Position numbers and translations under genes: made by a program
In this document: positions 1 to 8,816 of the stretch, in pieces
Layout of the letters: every line of letters starts with the position of its first letter
Position numbering within the stretch: position 1 is the stretch's first letter
Notes under the pieces: generated by a model
Database searches by the model: none
Told to the model about the DNA's origin: nothing
Seen by the model: the letters and a program-made list of their open reading frames with translations, nothing else
Source of the DNA: Euperipatoides rowelli
Lineage: Eukaryota > Onychophora > Udeonychophora > Euonychophora > Peripatopsidae
Reading direction: 5' to 3' (one strand)
Length of the DNA stretch: 13,594 nucleotides
Assembly (NCBI GenBank): GCA_003024985.2
Contig: PXIH01S0001953.1

Positions 1-1019
1 TATTAAAATTGTTTAATTTTATTAATTGATGTATTGTAACATAAGCAAAATAATTTTTATGAAAAATATTTAACTCGGAACAGTAATGAGAATTCATACC
101 GAAATATCCAACATCGTCAGCTGTTTATAGTTTGTTTGTTTGTATTTTTAATGCAATCCACTACATTCAGCCAAAGTAGCTATCTTTTTTAGCCTTGAAT
201 TTATGTTTAAGTTTTTTTTTTTAAAAAAAATAACCCTAATCATGTTAATAACAAATTATTGCAAATGTGGTTATGTTTAACTTGATAATTTTCATTTATC
301 CCCAATTAATGTATTATATACATTAGTTTTATTTAATTATATAATTTTTTTATTAACAACACAATAGATTTTATAAATATAATAAACTACTTTAAATGGT
401 GAAAGAAGAATTCAAAATTATTACAAACTTTTTTAGGATGGTTGAAACGAAGGGAATGGGGGGAGGGAGATTTGGCATCAAATAAAGAGCTTTGCCTATT
501 TTGTTTTTAAAAATTTTTCATTGTGCAAATTTATTTAAATGACAATTGCAAAAGGATTTACTTAGAACTAGCTATCTGAATATGAAATCTTTGAACACCT
601 GTTATTATTAGTATTATCTTTATCTTATTCATTATTAATATTTATAATAATTTTATTGTCTTTATTCATCTTATTTTTAAATAAATTTTTATTAATTTTT
701 TTTCTTATTGGTACCATTAATTTTAATATTGGTTGGTAAGAAAAAAGGAAATGAAAAAAGCCACTTGGAATTAAACCTGTCTGAAACTTCAGATTAAACA
801 ATGAGCTTATTTCAATACTTCAATCATTACCAGTTCATTCTTCATTTCCTGGTAATCTAAAGTGCTATTAAGTCCTTGAATTTGCTATTATGGTTTTAAT
901 GTAATCATAGATCTAAACACATTTGCCACCAGTTATTAATGTGAATGACCACAGTCATTTCACTTTCATTTCCTTCAAATTTTGCATCTCGTAATTATCT
1001 CTATTACAATCATTAGTCA
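1..1019. other. AT-rich non-coding DNA, no gene seen
   Basis: No open frame of useful length, tRNA or rRNA is visible. The stretch is dominated by A/T runs and short ATT-type words. The only compositional oddity is a G-rich patch at 452-467 with G runs of 3, 6 and 3 separated by AAT and A. It could form a weak two-layer or bulged G-quadruplex, but it lacks four clean GGG runs. Intron or intergenic DNA is the best description. Confidence 0.7.
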
Positions 1020-1260
1020 TCTATTACTATTATTGTCACATGATTATTATTAGTCAATTAGCATGGCATATAATTCATTTTCTATCGTGTCAATTATCAC
1101 ATGACTATTATTTGTGTATTAATTAACATTAATTCTCTTTCATTATATTATCACTACACAACGATAATGAAGTTGCATAATTCTCTTTCACTATCATCAT
1201 AAACATGAATTAATATATTACACTATATTAATATATTAGCATTATTTACCACGATTATCA
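1020..1260. repeat. Low-complexity ATT/ATC-rich tract with degenerate direct repeats
   Basis: Short words recur in the same orientation. TCACATGA occurs at 1036-1043 and 1097-1104 (61 apart), each followed by an ATTATT-like string. AATTCTCTTTCA occurs at 1131-1142 and 1179-1190 (48 apart). The spacing is not constant, so this is a decayed tandem or cryptically simple region and not a clean satellite. No coding potential is seen. Confidence 0.45.
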
Positions 1261-1621
1261 AAAATATATTATTGTTAGCTTATGTCCCTACGCATAGCTG
1301 ATTTCTATTATATAATTAACACCGATAGATTATTACAATCATAAATATATTAGGAGTATTAATTCATTTTAGGGGCAATGTCCCAATTTAAGATCAATAA
1401 TACGAAAGTAATTAATTCTGAGGTCCTTAATGTAATAAAGTAATAGTTTTAAGGAAAACTTGGCGCACAATAATCTGAAGTTATTCATCGTAGAAAAATG
1501 AAGCATGTTAAAGTCTACGCTGTCAAATTCAGATCAGAAGCATATTGGTTAATGTTGGTGCAATTTTCTATTCCAACCAATGCAGCTGGATACGGCTGAT
1601 TCTTGGATAAAGTTGCAAGCA
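1261..1621. other. Non-coding stretch, no gene seen
   Basis: AT-rich DNA with a slightly more GC-balanced patch at about 1500-1620. No open frame, RNA gene or clear repeat was recognised. It directly abuts the candidate inverted-repeat element that starts at 1622. Confidence 0.6.
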
Positions 1622-1832
1622 CAAGATGGCTAACCAGAATATTAATTCCATAAATATTAATTCATAATTTGACAATTTTTTATATATTTTATATTTTAAC
1701 ATTTTTACACATTTTAATGTTTGTGTGAATTGGTTAATACTTTTATTAATTACAAATTAATTTTAATAGCCTGTTTTTATGCTTAATTTTAATAGGATTA
1801 TTATGAAATTAATAGTTTGGTCAGCCATCTTG
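1622..1832. mobile_element. Candidate MITE-like element with imperfect terminal inverted repeats
   Basis: The left end (1622-1636, CAAGATGGCTAACCA) matches the reverse complement of the right end (1818-1832) at 14 of 15 positions. The match continues inward with scattered differences to about 1653 on the left and 1801 on the right, giving imperfect inverted repeats of roughly 30 bp on a 211-bp unit. The interior is AT-rich with no open frame. This is the architecture of a small non-autonomous DNA transposon. I could not find a convincing target-site duplication next to either end (left flank ...TTGCAAGCA, right flank AATATACAG...), so the superfamily is unassigned and the true ends may differ. 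A chance or non-transposon inverted repeat is possible, but the GC-containing 15-bp core makes chance less likely. Confidence 0.45.
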
Positions 1833-2142
1833 AATATACAGATTTCAATATTGGCTTTTTTTTTTTTTCATTTACTAACCAACTAATATTGGAATTGATG
1901 ATTTCTTTTTGAATTGATGTGTAGTATATTTAGTTATTTTTTTAATTTTGATCTTTTTATTTTTTTATAAACAATTATTTTTAGTGAATAACAAGGTATT
2001 CAAAAAATTTGAAATGCGATAAATTTGTATTACTTAATTTAAAAATTACATCCGGGCATTTTTTTTAAACAGACCTGCAAATCATGTCTAAATAATATTT
2101 TTTAATTTTTTAACAGTCACCACTTGATGGCGCCCCAGTTCT
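1833..2142. other. AT-rich non-coding DNA, no gene seen
   Basis: Contains a T run at about 1856-1868 and other T-rich strings. No open frame, RNA gene or repeat was recognised. Confidence 0.6.
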
Positions 2143-2189
2143 CTATCACTTACAGTGCCTCTTTTATATGGAGGCACTGTACTATCACT
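2143..2189. repeat. Perfect 11-bp hairpin flanked by exact 8-bp direct repeats
   Basis: TACAGTGCCTC (2151-2161) and its exact reverse complement GAGGCACTGTA (2171-2181) are separated by 9 bases. The 31-bp hairpin is bordered on both sides, with no gap, by the same octamer CTATCACT (2143-2150 and 2182-2189). An 8-bp duplication is typical of hAT insertion. Alternatively, the hairpin can be read as TA plus CAGTGCCTC...GAGGCACTG plus TA. That resembles Tc1/mariner ends (many start CAGTGCC and duplicate TA) in an element reduced almost entirely to its termini. A palindromic template-switch event could also produce it. Too small to encode anything. Confidence 0.6.
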
Positions 2190-2754
2190 GTTCAGCCATC
2201 TTATGTTTTTGTCTTCTGCTTTCCTAATGCTCAAGCTTTTATCTTGTATATTGTATTATAAGAAAATGTAGCTATATTTGTGTAAAGAAAAAAAGTCTAT
2301 TTTAATTTCTTAATTATCATAAAAATAATGGAGTGAATGTAGTGAAGAATTTTTTATAGCAAATTCCATTAAAACACGACACCTGCAATGTTGTTTTTTT
2401 AACCCAGGTGCATCAAAACTTATCCTGTGATATTTTAGTAAAAGAGATCATTGCTTTATCCTCTATACGAAACAAAAATGTTTATAACATTTTGAATGTT
2501 ATGTACAGTATTGATGCTTGAAGAAAAAGTCTTGAAATGTTCATGTTTTAATTTATTCATTTTCAACTTAAAAACTCAGTATTAACACATTTATTTAAAT
2601 TATAATTGAGTTTGATATTCTTACGTTCATTGTACATTTATTTGTAAATATTGAAGGAATCTGAGAGGAAAATTCTTTTTAAAATTGCATTTTGATTTCA
2701 TGAAGGCTAAAAAAAACATATCAGTTTTAAAAATCAAGTAAATGTTTTCTAAAT
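2190..2754. other. AT-rich non-coding DNA, no gene seen
   Basis: No gene or RNA was recognised. A small AT-rich 8-bp hairpin lies at 2484-2502, which is unremarkable in this composition. TCAGCCATCTT at 2192-2202 repeats an 11-mer from the right end of the candidate MITE (1821-1831). Confidence 0.6.
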
Positions 2755-3211
2755 CGAGGGTTCTCAAACTTTTGGAATGTTGTACCACTTAAATAAACCG
2801 CTAAAATTCAGGTACCACCATGTGCATATTTCGTAATTCGGACTTTGTGCAGGCAAGAGTCTGCGTTTATGGTCAGAGGACAAACAGAATAAAATAAACA
2901 ATCTTGTCAAAAAAAATCAGTTTGATTGTATTAATTATTGGATGTAAGTTATTTTTTACTTTTATTCAATGTCCATTTTAGTCTTATACAATCTTAAACA
3001 CATTGTTCCTTCAAAAATTTGAAATCTAATATCAAATGTATTAAGTACATCGTAACTAACTGCACAATGATTGATTATTATGGACATGAATCTATTGATA
3101 ATCAAGTGCACACATTTTACAGCAAGAGAAAATTACTGATTCGTAATGAATTGAATATCTGTAAATGTAATTGTCTTTTTGTTACATCTCGGTGTACCAC
3201 CTGAAACAACG

Positions 3212-3219
3212 TAATGTAC
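3212..3219 (+). repeat. Left 8-bp target-site duplication of the nested MITE (TAATGTAC)
   Basis: Exact copy of 3718-3725 directly abutting the TAGGGATG terminus. It belongs to the outer element's sequence and defines the insertion point of the inner one. Confidence 0.92.
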
Positions 3220-3717
3220 TAGGGATGAAACGAATATTCCGTTAGTATTCGGCCTATTCGACTGGGTTTCATAGTATTCGGTATTCGGCCGAATATTAGT
3301 AATTTCCCTGAATATATTAAACAAGTGGGGAAGGGAGTTTTTTCTTAAATACATTTTAGAAAATACGTTGAGGTCCTGTAGTATTTTGGAAAATGCATCA
3401 TACAGGATTCAGGAGAAGTAAGGCCAGTTATTATTCAACTAATTATTTTGAATAGAATAATTTAATATTTTATGAGAATTTCTAAGCAGCAGTGTCACAC
3501 TTGTTAATTCTTGATTGCTTCAAGAATGTGGCCTTATTGTGTGGGTAGGAAAAACAAGATTTTTCTCCCCCCTGTGGCATTACTTAAAATCGGACATCTT
3601 GTTGTTTTGACTAATAAAATAAATAAGATAGATATTCGGCTGAATATTCGGTATTCGGCCTTTATTAATGGCCGAATATTCGGTATTCGGCCAAAATGAA
3701 TATTACTTTCATCCCTA
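3220..3717. mobile_element. hAT-type MITE inserted inside the older hAT element
   Basis: This 498-bp element has terminal inverted repeats TAGGGATGAAA at 3220-3230 and its reverse complement at 3707-3717; similarity continues inward to AATATTC. The flanks are a perfect 8-bp target duplication, TAATGTAC, at 3212-3219 and 3718-3725, diagnostic of hAT-like insertion. Subterminal regions hold repeated TATTCGG/GTATTCGGCC motifs (3245-3254, 3274-3290, 3632-3660, 3671-3692), in part arranged as palindromes around GGCCGAATATT. Such clusters are typical transposase-binding sites in hAT elements, which is inference here. Short open frames inside are not protein-like. The intact duplication against the decayed one outside shows that it landed after the host element. 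Confidence 0.9.
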
Positions 3718-3725
3718 TAATGTAC
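3718..3725 (+). repeat. Right 8-bp target-site duplication of the nested MITE (TAATGTAC)
   Basis: Exact partner of 3212-3219, immediately after the CATCCCTA terminus at 3717. It is followed by the outer element's remaining 3' end (3726-3744). Confidence 0.92.
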
Positions 3726-3744
3726 CACAGTTTGAGAACCCCTG

Positions 3745-4181
3745 TTCTAAGGGATACAGTAGGCCTATTATTTCATTCGTTAAAAATAAATATAGAATTA
3801 TTTGTAATTAAATAATTTTTTGGTTAATATAAATTGACTTTTTAAATTTATCTAACAGACTTAAGAATATTCACATCATTGTTTATAAGTTCAAAGTTTT
3901 GCTTTGTAAATATGATCTTTAGATATACCTAATTGATATTCAAATATATAAATATTTAAACAGTTAATATTGAAATTCTAAGTAGCCAATTAATACCAAT
4001 TAGTTAGTTATTATTGATTACCTCATAAAAAAATATACGGTATTACTAAGTAGGCCTACACCAGGGCCTCATTCTGAGTTGTAGTTTGTTTCCTAAAATA
4101 TGCATTCAAATTGAAATGACTCAAATCGAGTATTAAATTTCCATAGGAATACATTGAAATGTAAGAGATAGGTGGCGCCTG
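3745..4181. other. AT-rich non-coding DNA, no gene seen
   Basis: The first eight bases are the outer hAT element's right target duplication. TAGGCCTA words occur at about 3760 and 4050. No gene, RNA or further element was recognised. Confidence 0.6.
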
Positions 4182-4221
4182 TACTACATACACTATCTTT
4201 TTTTTTTTACTATACTACATA
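4182..4221. repeat. T-rich insert flanked by 9-bp direct repeats
   Basis: TACTACATA occurs at 4182-4190 and again at 4213-4221. Between them are 22 bases dominated by a T run. This resembles a small poly-T (poly-A on the minus strand) insertion with a short target duplication. Tract slippage or coincidence in AT-rich DNA is an equally fair reading. Confidence 0.35.
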
Positions 4222-6281
4222 AAAGAAACAAAATTTTCAATTTATCCTTTTCCAGACATTTTTATGGCTTTTAAAAATATCTAAATAAACATTCTATTGT
4301 GTTTATTAATAATCTTCATGAAAAGTTGATTTTAATAAAGATATTTTAAATTGACACTTGACACAAATTTTATAAAATAAATCAAAATTACAGCACCAAC
4401 ATTTTGCAAATGACGTAATGATGAAAAAAAACGGCTCAAAACGAAAAAAAATAATCTTTATTTACCAGTCACTCAACAAGAAAGTGACTTAAATTGTGGT
4501 TGCGGTGTATAGTCAATTCGTAATGAAAATGGCTTACTGAAGTTTGAAAGATTACAACATAAATTAAAATCACTCTTTCCAACAGATAATATAGGTAATA
4601 TTGCACCTAAATTGATTGTACAATTCGAGCTGTAATAACTTTCAAGTTGTAAACAGGTTTGTTAATTTGAAATCAATTTTTTTTTTTTTTGGTTGACTTT
4701 GATTAGATCAGCTAAACTTCTTGTTAGCATCTTTACTGATCCTAGAGGGAATGTATCGTAGGTGAAGTAAATAGTGTTATATAAAGTGTTATTCAGCTTT
4801 TTCCTGCAAACCCATTGAAACTATAACAAGAGTTCTTAGAATTGTTAGGCTTGTATCTTAGATAGAAGGCAATAAGTTCCATTACCATGACACTACAATC
4901 CATTGTAATAATTTGTGGACTCCGTGTTTTATGTACAGTATGTTTTATTGTTATACTTCATTATACAGTATTTTCTTCCAAACTAACCTATACATTATCT
5001 TCTTCCTGGGATTGCCTTTGAATCTCTAACATTAAGGTTGTGTTCAGAAGAAGGGATTAATCTTTACAACAAACTATTGATTTTTAACAATCTTGACTTA
5101 TCGAATTTGAGATTGTCAGTACAATAAACAATTATTGGCTTCCAAATATATTGGTATTTTTATTTTAATATTGATTTCTTCCAATTTATTGTAATATAAG
5201 GTGAACACAAAGGTAATTAATGGCCTTCCAATAAAGATTTTTGGTTTGAACATACCTTTCTTAAACATATACTGTAGCTGTATTTATATATTTCCCCTAT
5301 ACCCTGGTCTAAATCAAATGTTCACTCTCGTGTAATATTTGGTGGGCATCAAAGTTGCCTGAAAGACAATTTCTCAGGGAAGAAGAGGACTCGTAAGATA
5401 TCTTTCTAGATTTTATAGAGAATATGGAATATTCTTTTGTTAAAAGTAAGAGTTTTTTTTAATTAAATGTTTACAAGGTCCATCTTTTTTTAAAAATGGT
5501 GATAGTGAGCTTTATTTACCTTGCTAAATTTTGTATCTTCATATTACTTCCCCTTTGTTGTAATGAGCATGTGATCAATAAATTAAATGGAGGGGTTAAA
5601 AATAAGTGGTATGGGAATGATATTCTCTTCATGACCAAAGACAAAATTATTTTAAAAAATATCAACCATTTAAGGGTTCATTCAGTTTAGTTGTTTTATA
5701 TATATTTTTCCCCATTAAATTTCTTATCTTGAAAATACAATAAAGACAAAGAGATCTAAGAATAATTTTAAATTTGGATTGAAATTATAAACATGTGAAA
5801 CATTAATTATTACAATTACAAATTTAAATTGTTAAGCATTTTTTAAAAAATTAGCAAGAATTGAAAGGGCAAGAATTTCCTCCTGTTCACATCTTTTCAG
5901 GCCTGAAATATGTTGTGTCCAATGTTAGATTGGGTATATGCTCAACATTACAGAATTTAAGTAAAGATGACCTAGACATATTTGTAGAATAGAATTTTGT
6001 AGATTATAGTGAGAATATTATCTACAAGGAAATAAAACAGGAAATGACTGACTAGTAAGAATCTACATGGTATTCTAAAGAAATACATCACAAGAAATAA
6101 CTTATATGATAAAATGATGTTAAAATGAAGTAGTGTGTGGATTTAAGTGATTTGAATGGTGACAGAAATCTTATCAAATGCAAACTATATAAAGATAAAG
6201 AGAAGCCATAATTATGTTTATGATATAGCCTAAGCAAAATATTTAGTGGAATCGAGATGGATTGCAGTTTAATGAAGGCTT
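4222..6281. other. Long AT-rich non-coding stretch, no gene seen
   Basis: About 2 kb without a supportable gene. Open frames are at most about 64 codons and look random. A short patch at 5340-5395 is more coding-like (an acidic EEED string before a stop) and ends at TCGTAAGA, which resembles a splice donor, but no convincing acceptor precedes it. A T run lies at about 4679-4690. TACTGTA or TACAGTA words occur at about 4934, 4965 and 5270. Confidence 0.6.
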
Positions 6282-6482
6282 TATGGATTATGGGTTAAGA
6301 TGAAATATTAACTGTGATTGAAAGCTATTTAAATATGATAAACTATATGGATTAAGGAGTAAGAAAAAGGTGTTGGATTAGGGTTGATGACTGAAGAACT
6401 ATAGGGAATTTAAAGCTATATGAATTAAGATATAAGGGGTGGGCTTATGGATTAGGGTATACGTGAATAATCATATGGATTA
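6282..6482 (+). repeat. Degenerate dispersed/tandem TATGGATTA-type repeats
   Basis: TATGGATTA or one-step variants occur at 6282, 6346, 6373 (TTGGATTA), 6418 (TATGAATTA), 6446 and 6474, several followed by AGGG or AAGG. Three of the five spacings are 27-28 bases, suggesting a decayed minisatellite with a unit of about 28 bp. AAAGCTAT also recurs (about 6320 and 6412). The G/A-rich strand bias differs from the surrounding sequence. No coding frame is visible. Confidence 0.4.
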
Positions 6483-6520
6483 TTATGATATTTGCTCTAG
6501 CCACAAACGAAAGGCTGAAT

Positions 6521-6549
6521 AATACATCTGTCATAAAGACAGATGTATT
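6521..6549. repeat. Perfect 12-bp stem, 5-base loop hairpin
   Basis: AATACATCTGTC (6521-6532) is followed after ATAAA by its exact reverse complement (6538-6549). The stem does not extend further. It is too short for a canonical animal microRNA precursor, and no downstream T run makes it a terminator. It may be a remnant of a palindromic element. Confidence 0.55.
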
Positions 6550-6613
6550 TCAAAACTTCAAAAGTAAAGTCATGTAACATAAGGAAAATATTGATAAGAT
6601 TATCTAGCAAAGA

Positions 6614-6651
<38 letters not shown>
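6614..6651. repeat. Compound microsatellite (AT)n(GA)n
   Basis: An alternating A/T tract (6614-6636) runs directly into a GA tract (6637-6651). It is a simple-sequence repeat that is likely length-polymorphic. Confidence 0.95.
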
Positions 6652-8178
6652 CTGTTTCGGTTAGAAATGTTGTTACTCTATGTGTTTAATATCTGATATA
6701 GAGTTCCTTCTCTTCAATGTCTTAAATTGTTTAGATTTATTGTTTTTGGTAGTAAGGAATCTGCCTGATCTTTAATAAATTGTCTAATACTCTTCCAAGT
6801 TTATTACAATATTATTAATATAGAGAATCTATATTATGTAATTTGATGGTGCTTTTTTTTAAACGTTGATTCTTAAATAAAAATTAAGTCAATATTGAAA
6901 CATGTGCTAATATGTTTTGTTGGATACAAGATGCAGACCTAATCAGATGCCTTTCATCTGTTAAGACATACTAGAGTTGTATTTTAATGCTACTATTAAA
7001 TAAAATGCCCTGCTAAATTTAGTCCTGTTGAATGGTGTCAATATAAAGTTAATATTTTGCATCCAAGATAGTCATAATCACTGTTTTCACATCGTATTAA
7101 ATTTTATAAGACGTGATAGTCTAAAATGGTTAAATTTATTGAAATTTATCTTTATAATGTTAAAGATATATTAGCAATTTGTTAGATTATTGGTTTAATG
7201 TTAAAGTTTTGGATAGATTCTTTACTATTACAGTTCCAAACTTATTTTCAAATTAAAACTTTAGAAAGGCAACAAATTTAAATTTTGACAGAAACCAGTC
7301 AAATTGATAACCAAGCTAACCATCTTAGTTTTTTTAATTATTGTTTTGATTAAAATTTTAAGCTTTGTTTAATAATGAAAATCGATGTACCATTTTCTCT
7401 CTGTATTTAAAAAACATGGATTAAAAATATTACACTATGATCTAGGGTGAAATAAGATAGTTGTTTGTCATATTATCACTTTCAAGACTTTTTCCTCTGG
7501 AGATCAATCAAAATTGAAAAATAATTGGACATCATTTTTTCAATCGAATTATTTTTTTATTTAAAACAAAATTAAAATGATGAGAATAATTATTATGTGC
7601 TCAAACATGATTGGTTTATTCTAAAATTAAGTATTTCATACATATATGAGGATATGGGGAAAAGGCTATGATCAAAGATTTTTAAATTCCTGACCCTAAC
7701 CCCTTCCTTCCCTTCCCGGTGAAAAATTGAGAATCATTTTTAAACACCATAATTCTTTATTCCATGTAATTAGATTAAGTGTCTTGTGTTGTCACCCCAA
7801 ATATCTTTATTTTCTGTATATATTTGTGAGATACTTTTATTCTGAGATTTATAATTTTATTTGTTTTTCTTAAAATGTAGACAGTTACAGTATCTTGCCT
7901 AACTTCTTGTTAATGCTAGGCAGTCAAAGTGATGATTTCTTATTTTCGTTTATTCTAGCAATCTAATACAGGAATAATTACTTTACGATTCATTGCTAAT
8001 AATAATATGGGAGAAATTAAATATCACCCCCATGCTGCAAAATGAACTTTTCAGTGATTTACACAATCCTTTTTTTTCTTTTATGATCTGTTTAATTTGT
8101 TAAAAATTGTAAGAAAAATCATACATACAATTTGGTATGGTACCGTACATACTGAGTTTCCTATAACGTGTGTATCTG
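6652..8178. other. AT-rich non-coding DNA, no gene seen
   Basis: About 1.5 kb with no supportable open frame, RNA gene or mobile element. Weak AT-rich inverted repeats (for example around 7512-7550) are within what composition alone would give. Confidence 0.6.
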
Positions 8179-8198
8179 TGCCCCAACCCTATGATAAT
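8179..8198 (+). repeat. 20-bp direct repeat, copy 1
   Basis: TGCCCCAACCCTATGATAAT here is identical to 10333-10352 in the same orientation. Similarity does not clearly extend on either side. It may be the surviving core of a dispersed repeat shared by the two places. Confidence 0.6.
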
Positions 8199-8680
8199 CA
8201 AAAATTGTGATCATGACTTAATTTATTTACTGTACATTCCTAACCTGAACCTTAGCTCCTACTATGCATTAAACAAATTCATATTGCGGATTTTTACTAT
8301 AAGTATATACACACATTCTAGGGAATTGTTTACGTATGGTAGCAATATCATATTCTTTTGAAAAAATATATTGTATTACACCATATCACTTCCTTTCTAT
8401 CTTTGTCAATAATCGACTTTACAGTAATTGAATTGCAGTAATTTAAAATTTAATTTCACTGTTTAATATTTTTAAAACTTTTTAAAAAACATTTCTTGAA
8501 ATTATTAATACTGATTTTTAGATCAAACATACATACTGTAATTTTATTTTATTCAAACTATCTAAAATTGGAATTTATTGTCTTTATATTTTTTAATAAT
8601 CTTAAGTGGAAACATTTTTTTTCTGTCTTAGAACATTTTGGTTAGTATTAAAAGTCATAAAAAAATTCATGTTTGTTAGA
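8199..8680. other. AT-rich non-coding DNA, no gene seen
   Basis: No gene or RNA was recognised. TACAGTA/TACTGTA-type words occur at about 8229, 8424 and 8534. Confidence 0.6.
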
Positions 8681-8815
8681 AGTTTGACTAAAGGTCTATT
8701 GAAGGCCAACACAAACATCCAAGTCCAAACAGGAATCGAATCTAAATGTCTGGATTTCTAGCTGGCCTTCTTACCAACTGCTTCATCGAGACATCAACAT
8801 TAGTTTGACTAAAGG
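8681..8815 (-). mobile_element. tRNA-derived SINE with 14-bp target-site duplication
   Basis: An exact 14-bp direct repeat, AGTTTGACTAAAGG, lies at 8681-8694 and 8802-8815 and encloses a 107-bp insert (8695-8801). Read on the minus strand, the insert begins with a tRNA-like head. The A box is TGAAGCAGTTGG (8774-8785) followed by GTAAG, and the B box is GATTCGATTCC (8732-8742), 10 of 11 to the GGTTCGANTCC consensus. They are 31 bases apart, normal for an internal RNA polymerase III promoter. A short tail (about 8695-8725) follows with no poly-A. The cloverleaf is degenerate, so this is not a functional tRNA. SINEs carry no protein and move with LINE reverse transcriptase, which is family knowledge. 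The perfect duplication suggests a fairly recent insertion. The family is not identified. Confidence 0.85.
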
Positions 8816-8816
8816 A

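Larger units (their letters stand above)
2755..3744. mobile_element. Non-autonomous hAT-type DNA transposon, interrupted by a second element
   Basis: The left end begins CGAGGGTTCTCAAACT (2755-2770). The right end, reverse-complemented, reads CAGGGGTTCTCAAACTG (3728-3744), so the core GGGTTCTCAAACT is shared. CAGGGGTTCTCAAAC-type termini are well known for hAT elements. The flanks carry an 8-bp duplication with two mismatches: TTCTAAAT (2747-2754) and TTCTAAGG (3745-3752), as expected for an old hAT insertion. Removing the nested element and one copy of its target duplication leaves about 484 bp, too short for a transposase, and no transposase fragment is visible. GTACCAC words recur near both ends (about 2783, 2811, 3194 and 3723), possibly as subterminal motifs. 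The element would depend on a transposase from elsewhere in the genome and appears inactive. Confidence 0.85.

Noticed and set aside
452-467. G-quadruplex
   Set aside because: Only three G runs (3, 6, 3), so a stable four-run, three-layer structure is not supported.
3019-3728. Short open frames on both strands inside the hAT elements
   Set aside because: They overlap each other, include the subterminal TATTCGG repeats and bear no resemblance to a transposase.
5312-5395. Short open stretch ending EEEDS-stop beside TCGTAAGA, exon-like
   Set aside because: No upstream acceptor with a pyrimidine tract; the donor-like string overlaps the in-frame stop. Too weak to call.
8732-8785. Functional tRNA gene
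   Set aside because: A and B boxes are present, but the D and anticodon stems do not pair properly and the unit is bounded by a 14-bp target duplication, so a SINE fits better.
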